A stretch of DNA of 64,000 nt from Streptomyces roseirectus. Lineage in GTDB: Bacteria > Actinomycetota > Actinomycetes > Streptomycetales > Streptomycetaceae. Position numbers and translations under genes: made by a program. How positions within the stretch are numbered: position 1 is the first letter of the stretch; each line of letters starts with the position of its first letter. The notes under the pieces were generated by a model that worked only from the letters and a program-made list of their open reading frames with translations, was not told where the DNA came from and did not search any database. Positions 51,584 to 59,961 of the stretch are shown one piece after another. The stretch covers positions 2,480,001 through 2,544,000 of the forward strand of contig NZ_CP060828.1 of the NCBI RefSeq assembly GCF_014489635.1, in the 5' to 3' direction.

Positions 51584-52986
51584 GACGCCGTCCTGGGCAC
51601 CCGCACCGTCACCCGCAACCCGTGCGGCTCGTGCGCCGCGTACGAGATCGAGCCCCCGCCCGCCGCGAGCAACGCGCGTGAGATCGACAGCCCGAGCCCC
51701 GACCCCTTGATGTTCTGGTGCCGTCCGCTGCGCCAGAACCGGTCCCCCACGCGCGCGAGCTCATCGTCGGTGAGACCGGGCCCGTGGTCGGTGACGACGA
51801 CGGTCGCGTTGGCCCCGTCGACCGCGACGGACACCTGGACCTTCTCGCCCCGGGGGGTGAACTTGACGGCGTTGTCGATGACGGCGTCCAGGGCGCTGGA
51901 CAGGGCGACCGGATCGACCCAGGCGGTGGTGGCCGGGCAGTCCCCGGCCAGCGTCACCCCTTTGGCCTCGGCGGTGGGCGCCCACGCGGCGACGCGTTCG
52001 GCGGCGAGCAGGCCGACGTCGGTGATCCGCAGGTCGGCCTCGGTGTGCTCGGCGAGGGCGAGGTCGAGGAGGTCGTCGAGGACCTGGGCGAGGCGCTTGC
52101 CCTCGCTCTGCACGGAGGCGATCTCCTCGTTGCCCTCGGGGAGTTCGTACGCGAGGAGTTCGATGCGCAGCAGCAGCGCGGCGAGCGGGTTGCGCAGCTG
52201 GTGCGAGGCATCGGCGACAAAAGCCCTCTGCTGCTCCAGGACGTCCTCGACGGTGTCCGCCATCTCGTTGAACGACCGGGCCAGTCTGCGGAGCTCTGGG
52301 GGGCCTCCAGAGGCCGCCACGCGGGACTTGAGCCGGCCGCTGGCGATCGCGTGGGTGGTGGCGTCGAGGATCCCGACCGGTTTGAGGACCCAGCCCGTCA
52401 GCCGCAGGGCGGCCCCGATCGCGAGCAGCATCGCGGCGATCTCGCCCGCGCCGATGACGAGCCAGCCGTGCAGGATGCGCGAGCGCAGCGGCCCGGTGGG
52501 CGAATCGGTGACGACGACCGCGACGACGTCGCCGTCCCGGATGACGGGCGACGCGACGACGAGCCGGCCGCGGTCCCAGGGCCACACCTGCTCGGGGTCG
52601 TGGCTGCGGCGGCTGAGCAGCGCCTCGCCGAACGCCGCGCGTACCTCCTCGTCCGCCGTCGTCAGGTCCCAGCTGGACGGGGCGTTGGCCATGCGCCCCT
52701 CGGTTCGGTAGAACACACCGGCACGGATGCCGTAGACGCCGTAGTAGCTCTGGAGCTCCCGCTGGAGGGTGTCGCGCCGCTCGTTGGTGGTGCTCGTGCC
52801 CGTGGAGGCGTCGCCCGCGACGGTGACGAACTGGGCGAGCGCGGCGAACCGCGCGGTGTCGTCGATCCGGTCGACGACCACCTTCTGCTGCTGCGCCCCG
52901 GCCAGGCTGACGGCCAGGGGGACACCGAAGGCGAGCAGGACGGCCGCCATCAGGACGATGAGCAGCGGCAGCAGGCGTGTGCGCAC
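51580..52986 (-). CDS. gluK: Sensor histidine kinase GluK
   Basis: The protein has 468 residues from a GTG at 52986, nine bases after the gluR stop. It has an N-terminal membrane helix (L-L-P-L-L-I-V-L-M-A-A-V-L-L-A-F), an extracellular domain of about 130 residues, a second helix (I-G-A-G-E-I-A-A-M-L-L-A-I-G) and HAMP. HisKA follows with H in D-A-S-H-Q-L-R-N-P-L-A-A-L, then HATPase_c (V-I-D-N-A-V-K-F and D-H-G-P-G-L). In S. coelicolor the neighbouring GluR-GluK system senses glutamate and regulates gluABCD. The same arrangement here supports that role. Confidence 0.9.
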   Translation of the reverse strand: MRTRLLPLLIVLMAAVLLAFGVPLAVSLAGAQQQKVVVDRIDDTARFAALAQFVTVAGDASTGTSTTNERRDTLQRELQSYYGVYGIRAGVFYRTEGRMANAPSSWDLTTADEEVRAAFGEALLSRRSHDPEQVWPWDRGRLVVASPVIRDGDVVAVVVTDSPTGPLRSRILHGWLVIGAGEIAAMLLAIGAALRLTGWVLKPVGILDATTHAIASGRLKSRVAASGGPPELRRLARSFNEMADTVEDVLEQQRAFVADASHQLRNPLAALLLRIELLAYELPEGNEEIASVQSEGKRLAQVLDDLLDLALAEHTEADLRITDVGLLAAERVAAWAPTAEAKGVTLAGDCPATTAWVDPVALSSALDAVIDNAVKFTPRGEKVQVSVAVDGANATVVVTDHGPGLTDDELARVGDRFWRSGRHQNIKGSGLGLSISRALLAAGGGSISYAAHEPHGLRVTVRVPRTAS

Positions 52987-52995
52987 CCGTGCCCG

Positions 52996-53682
52996 CTACG
53001 CGGCCGGCGCGACGAGCCGGTAGCCCACGCCGCGTACGGTCTCGATGAGCGCGGGCATGCGCAGCTTCGCGCGCAGGGAGGCGACGTGGACCTCCAGGGT
53101 GCGCCCGGTCCCCTCCCAGCTCGTGCGCCACACCTCGCTGATGATCTGCTCGCGGCGGAACACCACGCCGGGCCGCTGGGCCAGAAGGGCGAGCAGATCG
53201 AACTCCTTTCGGGTGAGCTGTACGACGGTGCCGTCGACGGTGACGCGACGGGTCGGCAGCTCGATGTGGACGGGCCCCAGGACGAGGGCGCTGTCGGCGA
53301 CGGGGGCGCCCTCCTCGTGCACGGCGCGCCGGCTGACGGCGTGGATGCGGGCGAGCAGTTCCCCGGTGTCGTAGGGCTTCACGACGTAGTCGTCGGCGCC
53401 CAGGTTGAGGCCGTGGATACGGGACCGTACGTCGGAGCGGGCGGTGACCATGATGACCGGGGTGGCGGTGCGCTTGCGGATCTTGCCGCAGACCTCGTAG
53501 CCGTCCTGGTCGGGCAGTCCCAGGTCGAGCAGGACGACGCCGAATCCCGGGCCCTCGGGCACGAGCGCCTGGAGGGCTTCCTCGCCGCTGCGCGCGTGGG
53601 TGACGTCGAAACCGTGCCTCCTGAGGACCGCGGACAGGGCCGCGGCGACGTGGTTGTCGTCCTCGACGAGCAGCAGTCTCAT
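52996..53682 (-). CDS. gluR: OmpR-family response regulator GluR
   Basis: The protein has 228 residues from the ATG at 53682, with GGGGAGG upstream. The receiver has L-V-E-D-D near the N terminus, Asp53 in V-V-L-L-D-L-G-L-P and K in D-Y-V-V-K-P-Y. The C-terminal winged helix has L-T-R-K-E-F-D-L-L-A-L-L, S-E-V-W-R and V-H-V-A-S-L-R-A-K-L. It should bind direct repeats upstream of gluA, where a candidate is visible at 53907-53924. It is divergent from gluA with 309 bases between starts, and gluK follows after nine bases. Confidence 0.92.
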   Translation of the reverse strand: MRLLLVEDDNHVAAALSAVLRRHGFDVTHARSGEEALQALVPEGPGFGVVLLDLGLPDQDGYEVCGKIRKRTATPVIMVTARSDVRSRIHGLNLGADDYVVKPYDTGELLARIHAVSRRAVHEEGAPVADSALVLGPVHIELPTRRVTVDGTVVQLTRKEFDLLALLAQRPGVVFRREQIISEVWRTSWEGTGRTLEVHVASLRAKLRMPALIETVRGVGYRLVAPAA

Positions 53683-53991
53683 TCCGGCCTCCCCCAGTTC
53701 ATTCGGTCGTGGCTCCGAGCCCTTGTGATGACCCCGGGGCCCGGTGCCGAAACACGCCCTACGCGCGCGTGCACCAAGGCAGTCACGCTGATGGACGACG
53801 ACGCCGTCAAGCGGGTTCCGGTTGCGCGCGCCTTCCGTTACCTGGCCGATATGCGTCTCGCCCGTCCGGGCCACCACCCGTGTCCGATTGCTATCGGATC
53901 GTGATGCTCAGATTCACCTCAGATGTAATGACGCTGGTCGTGACTGGTTACTACTGTCCTCGAAACCCGAGGAGGACGGAGCCAGAGAGCG
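53683..53991. other. Divergent gluR-gluA promoter region
   Basis: There are 309 bases and no gene. It holds an exact inverted repeat TCCGAT-TGCT-ATCGGA (53883-53898), a 7-base direct repeat with an 11-bp period (53907-53924) and the gluA ribosome site GAGGAGGACGGAG (from about 53970). No obvious -10/-35 pair was identified with certainty. Confidence 0.6.
53907..53924 (+). promoter_or_regulatory. Candidate GluR operator upstream of gluA
   Basis: CTCAGAT occurs at 53907-53913 and again at 53918-53924, an exact 11-bp period. This is the spacing that OmpR-family dimers need on one face of the helix. It lies 68-85 bases upstream of the gluA ATG. Confidence 0.55.
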
Positions 53992-54768
53992 ATGACCGAA
54001 GTTTCGGTGGCCAAGCAGGACGCGGCCGCGACCGACGAGCTGGTCGTCCTGAAGAGCGTCAACAAGCACTTCGGCGCGTTGCACGTTCTCCAGGACATCG
54101 ATCTGACGATCGCCCGCGGTGAGGTCGTCGTGGTCATCGGACCGTCAGGGTCCGGTAAGTCCACGCTGTGCCGCACGATCAACCGTCTCGAGACGGTCGA
54201 CGAGGGCACCATCACGATCGACGGCAAGGCACTGCCCCAGGAGGGCAAGGAGCTGGCCCGGCTGCGCGCCGACGTCGGCATGGTCTTCCAGTCGTTCAAC
54301 CTGTTCGCGCACAAGACCGTGCTGGAGAACGTGACGCTGGGGCAGGTCAAGGTCCGCAAGGCCGACAAGAAGCAGGCCGAGGAGAAGGCCAGGACGCTCC
54401 TGGACCGCGTCGGGGTGGGTACCCAGGCGGACAAGTACCCGGCGCAGCTCTCGGGCGGCCAGCAGCAGCGTGTGGCCATCGCGCGGGCGCTGGCGATGGA
54501 CCCGAAGGTGATGCTCTTCGACGAGCCGACCTCCGCCCTGGACCCCGAGATGATCAACGAGGTCCTGGAGGTCATGCAGCAGCTCGCCCGGGACGGCATG
54601 ACGATGATCGTCGTCACCCACGAGATGGGCTTCGCCCGTTCGGCCGCCAACCGTGTGGTGTTCATGGCGGACGGCCGCATCGTCGAGCAGGCCGCGCCCG
54701 AACAGTTCTTCAGCAACCCGCGCAGCGATCGCGCCAAGGACTTCCTGTCCAAGATCCTGCACCACTGA
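53992..54768 (+). CDS. gluA: Glutamate ABC transporter ATP-binding protein
   Basis: The protein has 258 residues from the ATG at 53992. It is the ATPase of the GluABCD importer, on the inner face of the membrane. Walker [10 protein letters not shown], the Q-loop in V-F-Q-S-F-N-L-F, the signature L-S-G-G-Q-Q-Q-R and Walker [15 protein letters not shown] are all intact, with the H-loop in V-T-H-E-M-G. The gene heads gluABCD. Glutamate uptake feeds nitrogen and carbon metabolism, and regulation is probably by GluR/GluK, whose genes are divergent upstream. Confidence 0.97.
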   Translation: MTEVSVAKQDAAATDELVVLKSVNKHFGALHVLQDIDLTIARGEVVVVIGPSGSGKSTLCRTINRLETVDEGTITIDGKALPQEGKELARLRADVGMVFQSFNLFAHKTVLENVTLGQVKVRKADKKQAEEKARTLLDRVGVGTQADKYPAQLSGGQQQRVAIARALAMDPKVMLFDEPTSALDPEMINEVLEVMQQLARDGMTMIVVTHEMGFARSAANRVVFMADGRIVEQAAPEQFFSNPRSDRAKDFLSKILHH

Positions 54769-54824
54769 CGGCCCGCACCCGCACCGCCGGACCAGCACTC
54801 CTTCCAGCTCCCTAAGGACGTCCC

Positions 54825-55673
54825 ATGAAGCTTCGCAAGGTCACCGCCGCCTCGGCCGCCGTCCTCGCCCTCTCCCTCGCCGCGACCGCCTGCGGCAGCG
54901 ACAAGAAGGACGACGACGCGAGCAGCTCCTCCAGCGGGGGCAGCGGCAAGGTCAAGATCGGTATCAAGTTCGACCAGCCCGGTGCCGGCCTGAAGAAGCC
55001 GGACGGCTCCTTCGCGGGCTTCGACGTGGACGTCGCCAGGTACGTGGCCAAGGAACTGGGCTACCAGCCGAACCAGATCGACTTCGTCGAGACGAAGAGC
55101 GCCGACCGCGAGAGTGCTCTCGCGCGCGGTGACGTGAAGTTCATCGTGGCCACGTACTCGATCACCGACGCGCGCAAGGCGAAGGTCGACTTCGCCGGCC
55201 CGTACCTGCTGGCCCACCAGGACCTGCTGGTCAAGGCCGACTCGGACATCTCCAAGGGCACGGACCTCAACGGCAAGAAGCTGTGTTCCGTCACCGGTTC
55301 GACGTCCGCGCAGAACGTGCAGAAGTCGATCGCTCCGAAGGCCAACCTCCGGGAGTACAGCTCCTACTCGGAGTGCCTCTCCGGCCTCCAGAGCGGTGCC
55401 GTGGACGCGCTGACCACGGACGACGACATCCTCGCCGGTTACGCCGCGCAGGACCAGTACAAGGGCAAGTTCAAGCTCGCGGGCCTGAAGCTCAGCAACG
55501 AGAACTACGGCATCGGCGTCAAGAAGGGCGACACCGCGACCGTCGACAAGATCAACAAGGCGCTGGAGAAGATGGTCTCCGACGGCTCCTGGCAGAAGGC
55601 GGTCACCGCCAACTTCGGTCCGGCGAACTACAAGAACGAGCCGGCCCCGAAGATCGGCGCCATCGTCAAGTAA
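54825..55673 (+). CDS. gluB: Glutamate-binding lipoprotein
   Basis: The protein has 282 residues. The N terminus M-K-L-R-K-V-T-A-A-S leads to a hydrophobic segment and a lipobox L-A-A-T-A-C. After a Ser/Gly-rich linker (S-S-S-S-S-G-G-S-G-K) comes a periplasmic-binding fold, with I-G-I-K-F-D-Q-P-G, F-A-G-F-D-V-D-V-A-R-Y-V-A and G-D-V-K-F-I-V-A-T-Y-S-I-T. It captures extracellular glutamate for GluCD. It starts 56 bases after gluA. A hairpin follows before gluC. Confidence 0.95.
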   Translation: MKLRKVTAASAAVLALSLAATACGSDKKDDDASSSSSGGSGKVKIGIKFDQPGAGLKKPDGSFAGFDVDVARYVAKELGYQPNQIDFVETKSADRESALARGDVKFIVATYSITDARKAKVDFAGPYLLAHQDLLVKADSDISKGTDLNGKKLCSVTGSTSAQNVQKSIAPKANLREYSSYSECLSGLQSGAVDALTTDDDILAGYAAQDQYKGKFKLAGLKLSNENYGIGVKKGDTATVDKINKALEKMVSDGSWQKAVTANFGPANYKNEPAPKIGAIVK

Positions 55674-55706
55674 ACGCAGGGCACCCCCGAAGGGTTCCCG
55701 AGGCGT

Positions 55707-55733
55707 GCCGCCGTACGTCGCGATCACGGCGGC
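55707..55733 (+). terminator. Intra-operon hairpin between gluB and gluC
   Basis: GCCGCCGT (55707-55714) pairs perfectly with ACGGCGGC (55726-55733) over an 11-base loop, in the 109-base gap after gluB. Such structures often make the binding protein more abundant than the permeases by partial termination or by protecting the upstream mRNA. Confidence 0.6.
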
Positions 55734-55782
55734 GGCGCGCCGCGCCCGCCCATAGACCACCCACCCGGAAGCGCGGGAGATC

Positions 55783-56448
55783 GTGTTCGACTTTCTTGAA
55801 GGTTACGACGTCCTCGGGGCGTTCTGGATGACGGTGAAGCTCACCGCGCTCTCCGCCGTGGGCTCCCTGATCTGGGGCACCCTGCTGGCCGCGATGCGGG
55901 TCAGTCCGGTCCCGTTGATGCGCGGGTTCGGCACCGCGTACGTCAACATCGTCCGGAACATCCCCCTGACGGTCATCATCCTCTTCTGCTCGCTCGGCCT
56001 GGCCGACGTCTTCGGGGTCACCATGGGCTCCGACGACTTCAAGATCCAGGGCTTCCGGCTGGCCGTGTTCGGCCTGGTCGCGTACACCGCCGCGTTCGTC
56101 TGCGAAGCGCTGCGCTCCGGCATCAACACCGTGCCGATGGGGCAGGCGGAGGCCGCCCGAGCCATCGGCCTGAACTTCACGCAGACCCTGCGGCTCATCG
56201 TGCTGCCGCAGGCGTTCCGCGCGGTCATCGGCCCGCTGGCCAACGTCCTGATCGCGCTGACCAAGAACACCACGGTGGCGGCGGCGATCGGTGTCGCCGA
56301 GGCCGCCTACCTGATGAAGACGATGATCGAGAACGAGGCGCAGACGCTGCTCATCGGCGCGGTCTTCGCGTTCGGCTTCGTGGTGCTGACCCTGCCGACC
56401 GGCCTCTTCCTCGGCTGGCTCGGCAAGCGACTGGCGGTGAAGCGATGA
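55783..56448 (+). CDS. gluC: Glutamate ABC transporter permease
   Basis: The protein has 221 residues from a GTG at 55783. It is a polar amino-acid permease with five helices, starting with L-E-G-Y-D-V-L-G-A-F-W-M-T-V-K-L. It has the E-A-x3-G-x9-I-x-L-P coupling loop in A-R-A-I-G-L-N-F-T-Q-T-L-R-L-I-V-L-P-Q-A. A membrane component of GluABCD, it probably forms the pore with GluD. It overlaps gluD by four bases (ATGA), so the two are made together. Confidence 0.95.
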   Translation: MFDFLEGYDVLGAFWMTVKLTALSAVGSLIWGTLLAAMRVSPVPLMRGFGTAYVNIVRNIPLTVIILFCSLGLADVFGVTMGSDDFKIQGFRLAVFGLVAYTAAFVCEALRSGINTVPMGQAEAARAIGLNFTQTLRLIVLPQAFRAVIGPLANVLIALTKNTTVAAAIGVAEAAYLMKTMIENEAQTLLIGAVFAFGFVVLTLPTGLFLGWLGKRLAVKR

Positions 56449-57350
56449 GCTCGGTCCTCTACGACACTCCCGGCCCCCGCGCGCGGGTGCGCAACATCGT
56501 CCTCTCGGTGGTCTTCGCCGCCCTGCTCGTCCTGCTCGTGTGGTGGGTGTGGCAGAAGATGGACGACAATGATCTGCTGACGTCCGCCCAGTGGAGTCCT
56601 TTCACCGAGTCGGATGCCTGGACGACGTACCTCTTGCCCGGCCTCGGCAACACACTGAAGGCCGCCGCGCTGGCCATGGTGATCGCCCTCCCCTTGGGTG
56701 CGGTCCTCGGTATCGCCCGCCTCTCCGACCACCGCACAGTGCGCGCGGCGTCCGGGACGATCGTCGAGTTCTTCCGGGCCATCCCGGTACTGCTGCTGAT
56801 CCTGTTCGCCAACCAGTTCTTCTCCGACTCGACGAACGTCACGAGCGAGGACCGGCCCCTGTACGCCGTCGTGACGGCTCTGGTGCTCTACAACGCGGCC
56901 GTGCTCGCCGAGATCGTCCGCGCGGGCATCCTGGCCCTTCCCAAGGGCCAGACGGAGGCCGCCTACGCCATCGGTCTGCGCAAGAGCCAGACGATGAGCA
57001 GCATCCTGCTCCCGCAGGCCGTCACGGCGATGCTGCCGGCGATCGTCAGCCAGCTGGTCGTCATCGTGAAGGACACCGCGCTGGGCGGGGTGATGATCGG
57101 CTTCACCGAGCTGCTCAACTCGCGCGGGACGCTGGCGGCCAACTACGCCAACCAGATCCCGAGCTTCATCGTCGTCGCGATCATGTACATCGTCCTGAAC
57201 TTCCTGCTGACCAGCTTCGCGAGCTGGCTGGAGAAGCGTCTGCGGCGCAGCAAGCGCAGCACGGGCGCGGTGTTGGATCCCTCTTCTGCCGCCGTCGACG
57301 GCACGTTCGGCGCGGGCGCAGGCGGTGCACCAGGAGGCACAGCCATCTGA
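56445..57350 (+). CDS. gluD: Glutamate ABC transporter permease
   Basis: The protein has 301 residues from the ATG at 56445, which overlaps the gluC stop. It has an N-terminal helix (V-V-F-A-A-L-L-V-L-L-V-W-W-V-W), then the polar amino-acid permease fold. The coupling loop is in A-A-Y-A-I-G-L-R-K-S-Q-T-M-S-S-I-L-L-P-Q-A. The last 40 residues are Ser/Gly/Ala-rich and cytoplasmic. It is the second membrane subunit of GluABCD. A strong terminator follows. Confidence 0.95.
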   Translation: MSSVLYDTPGPRARVRNIVLSVVFAALLVLLVWWVWQKMDDNDLLTSAQWSPFTESDAWTTYLLPGLGNTLKAAALAMVIALPLGAVLGIARLSDHRTVRAASGTIVEFFRAIPVLLLILFANQFFSDSTNVTSEDRPLYAVVTALVLYNAAVLAEIVRAGILALPKGQTEAAYAIGLRKSQTMSSILLPQAVTAMLPAIVSQLVVIVKDTALGGVMIGFTELLNSRGTLAANYANQIPSFIVVAIMYIVLNFLLTSFASWLEKRLRRSKRSTGAVLDPSSAAVDGTFGAGAGGAPGGTAI

Positions 57351-57375
57351 CACCCCCTCACATCCCTTGACCTGT

Positions 57376-57409
57376 ACGGAGGCAGTGGCGTGCGCGCCGC
57401 TGCCTCCGT
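57376..57409 (+). terminator. gluABCD terminator
   Basis: The arms 57376-57390 and 57395-57409 form a 15-bp stem with a single G-U pair over a 4-base loop, 25 bases past gluD. Confidence 0.85.
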
Positions 57410-57525
57410 CACTTGACGCAAGCACCGGCAATGGGTTGCATACGTTCTGTGATCGTGCACCCTGCTCCCACCTCGAAATCACTTACGTCCCTGAGGGCAC
57501 CGTCGCAGGCAGGGGGCGGACGTCC

Positions 57526-59115
57526 GTGGACCCGGTGATCATCGTCGGAGCGGGCCCTGTGGGGCTCACGCTCGCCCTGGCGCTCGCGCGTCAGGAGGTG
57601 CCGTCGATCGTCCTGGACGAAGGCCCGGGGAAGGACGAGCCGAGGCTCGCGCGGACGGCCGTCCTGCGGGAGGACACCGCCGCCCTGGCGGAGCGGCTGG
57701 CCGGTGCCCCGCTGGACGGGCTGCGCTGGACGGGCTGGCGGTCGCTGCGGCGCAAGCAGACGATGCGCGAGGTCACGTTCGACGACACGGAACCGGCCCC
57801 CCTGCACCTCGCCCAGCACGCCCTCACGCGCGCGTTGCGCACGGCCGTCGCGCGCGAGCGCCTGGTGAAGCTCTGCCCGGACAGCCGTCTGGACACGATC
57901 GAGCAGGAGGCGTCCGGCGTCACCGCGCACACGCGCGGGCCGCAGGGCACCTGGTGGCGCGGGAGCTACCTGGTCGGCTGCGACGGCCCCCGCTCCACGG
58001 TCCGCAAGCTCCAGGACATCCGCTTCCCGGGGCGCACCGCGGTCGAGCGACACGCCGTGGCCGCGCTGCGGGCGGAACTTCCGTGGGAGGGTCGGTCGTT
58101 GCTCCATCGGATGCCGCCGTGGCGGACGTCCGGACCGTCGGCCGGGGAGGTCACCGCCCGCCCCCTCCCGGACGGCGTCTGGCGCCTCGACTGGCTGCTT
58201 CCGCCCGGCAAGGACCTCGTCACGCCCGAGCTGCTGGTGGCCCGCGTACGCGAAACCCTCACCGGCTGGAACGGCGGCGCGACCCCGCCGTACGAGCTGC
58301 TGGACACCGGCGTCCACACGGTGCACCACCGGCTCGCCCGGCGCTGGCGCGCGGGCCGGGTCTTCCTCGCCGGGGACGCGGCACACCTGCTGGGCGCGTT
58401 CGGGACACACGGGCTCGACGAGGGCCTGCGGGACGCCGACAACCTCGCCTGGAAGCTGGCGGCGGCCTGGCACCACGGCCCGCGCGAGGCGCTGCTCGAC
58501 AGCTACCAGGCGGAGCGCCGCGCGGCCGTCTCCGCCCGGCTGCGCGCCGCAGACCAGACGCTGCCGCTGCTGCGCGGCGGCGGGGGCCTGCGCGCGTACG
58601 TCCCCGGCGCCGCCCGGGGGCACGACGCGCTGCTCGCCGACGGCCACCTCGGCCGCGGCCCGCTCGGCGCCCCCGGCGACCACGCCGACTCGCCGCTCGC
58701 GCCCCGGCACCTGGCCGCCGAGGTGCCGGTGGACACCCCGCCCGGCGCGCAGGTCACCGACGTCCGGGTGACCGCCGAGGACGGCTCCTTCGTCCGCCTG
58801 CGCGACCGGCTCGGCCGGGGCGCGCTGCTCGCCGTGCTGGTCGCGCCGGGTACGGGCGTGTGGGAGCGCAAGCACTGGGTGGGCGCCGGGATCATGCCCC
58901 GCCTCGCCGCCGCCGTGACCGCGCTGCCCTATCCGGCGGAGCTGCTGGTCGCCGAGAGCTATCCGGGGGCCGCTCCCCACACGGTGCTGCTGATCCGTCC
59001 GGACGGGCATCTGGTGGCCGCGCTGAACGGGGTGCGGCCGGCGGATCTGTACGCGGCGGCGGAGACGGCGGTGGGAGGGGCTGAGCGGGAGGGGGTGGAG
59101 GCGGGGGTGCAGTGA
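57526..59115 (+). CDS. FAD-dependent monooxygenase (aromatic hydroxylase type)
   Basis: The protein has 529 residues from a GTG at 57526 with a GGGGGCGGA upstream. FAD motifs are present: V-I-I-V-G-A-G-P-V-G-L-T-L-A-L-A-L (GxGxxG, residues about 5-20), Y-L-V-G-C-D-G-P-R-S-T-V-R-K (DG motif) and F-L-A-G-D-A-A-H-L-L-G-A-F-G-T-H-G (GD motif; here G-A-F-G replaces the usual P-P-x-G-G). The C-terminal 120 residues look thioredoxin-like, as in phenol hydroxylases. It hydroxylates an aromatic or polyketide substrate that I cannot identify. It follows gluD but has its own site. Confidence 0.88.
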   Translation: MDPVIIVGAGPVGLTLALALARQEVPSIVLDEGPGKDEPRLARTAVLREDTAALAERLAGAPLDGLRWTGWRSLRRKQTMREVTFDDTEPAPLHLAQHALTRALRTAVARERLVKLCPDSRLDTIEQEASGVTAHTRGPQGTWWRGSYLVGCDGPRSTVRKLQDIRFPGRTAVERHAVAALRAELPWEGRSLLHRMPPWRTSGPSAGEVTARPLPDGVWRLDWLLPPGKDLVTPELLVARVRETLTGWNGGATPPYELLDTGVHTVHHRLARRWRAGRVFLAGDAAHLLGAFGTHGLDEGLRDADNLAWKLAAAWHHGPREALLDSYQAERRAAVSARLRAADQTLPLLRGGGGLRAYVPGAARGHDALLADGHLGRGPLGAPGDHADSPLAPRHLAAEVPVDTPPGAQVTDVRVTAEDGSFVRLRDRLGRGALLAVLVAPGTGVWERKHWVGAGIMPRLAAAVTALPYPAELLVAESYPGAAPHTVLLIRPDGHLVAALNGVRPADLYAAAETAVGGAEREGVEAGVQ

Positions 59116-59240
59116 GGGGCGGGGGTCCGCTTTCTGACGGGAGGGAGGCGTTTCCCCGGTCGTGAGGGAGCCTCATTTCCGGTCGTATCGTCCGATGAAA
59201 TCACCGTCCGTTCCCTGACCGTCCGTATGGTGACGGCCAG

Positions 59241-59269
59241 TTGACCGGCCCGCACGCCCATGGTCTACT
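59241..59269 (+). promoter_or_regulatory. Promoter of the cysteine leader-peptide operon
   Basis: TTGACC (59241-59246) and TCTACT (59264-59269) are 17 bases apart. Seven bases after the second hexamer comes the GTG at 59277, so transcription would start at or next to the first base of the leader ORF. The -10 match is moderate (4 of 6). Confidence 0.65.
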
Positions 59270-59276
59270 CCGGATC

Positions 59277-59363
59277 GTGACCGACACCTGTGTGCACCTG
59301 TGGCGGAGGGTCCATATGGACCTCGTCCGCTACGCGGGCTGCGTGTGTCGCCCGTCCTGCTGA
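59277..59363 (+). CDS. Cysteine-rich leader peptide, probably leaderless
   Basis: This is a 28-codon ORF with GTG start. The peptide begins V-T-D-T-C-V-H-L-W-R-R, continues V-H-M-D-L-V-R-Y-A and ends G-C-V-C-R-P-S-C. Cysteines are at positions 5, 22, 24 and 28. It has no ribosome site because its mRNA seems to begin at the GTG. The R-R-x-H-x-D-L-x-R-x-A pattern with a Cys-rich end is the form of the 'putative leader peptides' found before sulfur genes in actinobacteria. A ribosome stalled at the final Cys codons would sit next to CCTCC (59377-59381), which can pair with GGAGG (59305-59309) inside the ORF. The target is the cysteine dioxygenase gene 70 bases downstream. Confidence 0.72.
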   Translation: MTDTCVHLWRRVHMDLVRYAGCVCRPSC

Positions 59364-59433
59364 TTCGCCTACCTCACCTCCACGCGCGCGTGCCTGCCGC
59401 GTGCTCTCCGCGAACCCCACCAGGACGGTGTAC

Positions 59434-59961
59434 GTGTCTGTCGCCCCTTCCTCCCCCACGCTCACCCGCACCCCCACCCAGGCCGACCTCCTGGACTTCG
59501 TACGGCGTACCGCCGACGACGCCGAGCTGATCGCGTCCCTCCCGCTCGACCCCGAGGGCCGCACCTGGATCCGTCTCGAAGGGCCCGGCGGCAGTGAGGC
59601 GTGGCTCATCGGCTGGCCGCCCGGCACTGGTACCGGCTGGCACGACCACGCCGACTCGGTGGGCGCGTTCCTCACCGCCCGGGGCACGCTCAAGGAGCAC
59701 TCCCTGGCGGCCCGCCTCCCGACCGACGGCTGGAAGACCCTGGAGCTGACGGAGGACGTCGACCGCGAACGCCGTCTGCCCGCCGGCCAGGGCCGCGCCT
59801 TCGGCCGTCATCACGTCCACGAAGTCCTCAACGAGTCCGCCGACGCGCACGCGGTCTCGGTCCACGCGTACTACCCGCCGCTCCCCCGCATCCGCCGCTA
59901 CAGCCGGACCGGCCAGGTGCTGCGCCTGGAGCAGGTCGAGCGGCCGGAGGACTGGCAGTGA
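59434..59961 (+). CDS. Cysteine dioxygenase family protein
   Basis: The protein has 175 residues from the GTG at 59434, with AGGACG upstream; an earlier in-frame GTG (59428) would have worse spacing. It is a cupin with G-W-H-D-H-A-D-S-V-G-A-F (His-x-His metal site) and later G-R-H-H-V-H-E-V and S-V-H-A-Y-Y-P-P. Bacterial cysteine dioxygenases oxidise cysteine to cysteine sulfinate with iron and oxygen, which starts cysteine breakdown. It overlaps the rhodanese gene by four bases (GTGA) and is preceded by the cysteine leader ORF. Confidence 0.9.
   Translation: MSVAPSSPTLTRTPTQADLLDFVRRTADDAELIASLPLDPEGRTWIRLEGPGGSEAWLIGWPPGTGTGWHDHADSVGAFLTARGTLKEHSLAARLPTDGWKTLELTEDVDRERRLPAGQGRAFGRHHVHEVLNESADAHAVSVHAYYPPLPRIRRYSRTGQVLRLEQVERPEDWQ

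Noticed and set aside
53904..54122. A leader ORF before gluA (ATG at 53904)
   Set aside because: It overlaps gluA out of frame and has no glutamate-rich or stop-proximal pattern that would suit an attenuator.
59300..59530. A 76-codon frame overlapping the leader peptide and dioxygenase start
   Set aside because: It runs out of frame into the dioxygenase and is Pro/Ser/Arg-rich. The 28-codon frame fits the promoter and the known leader form.
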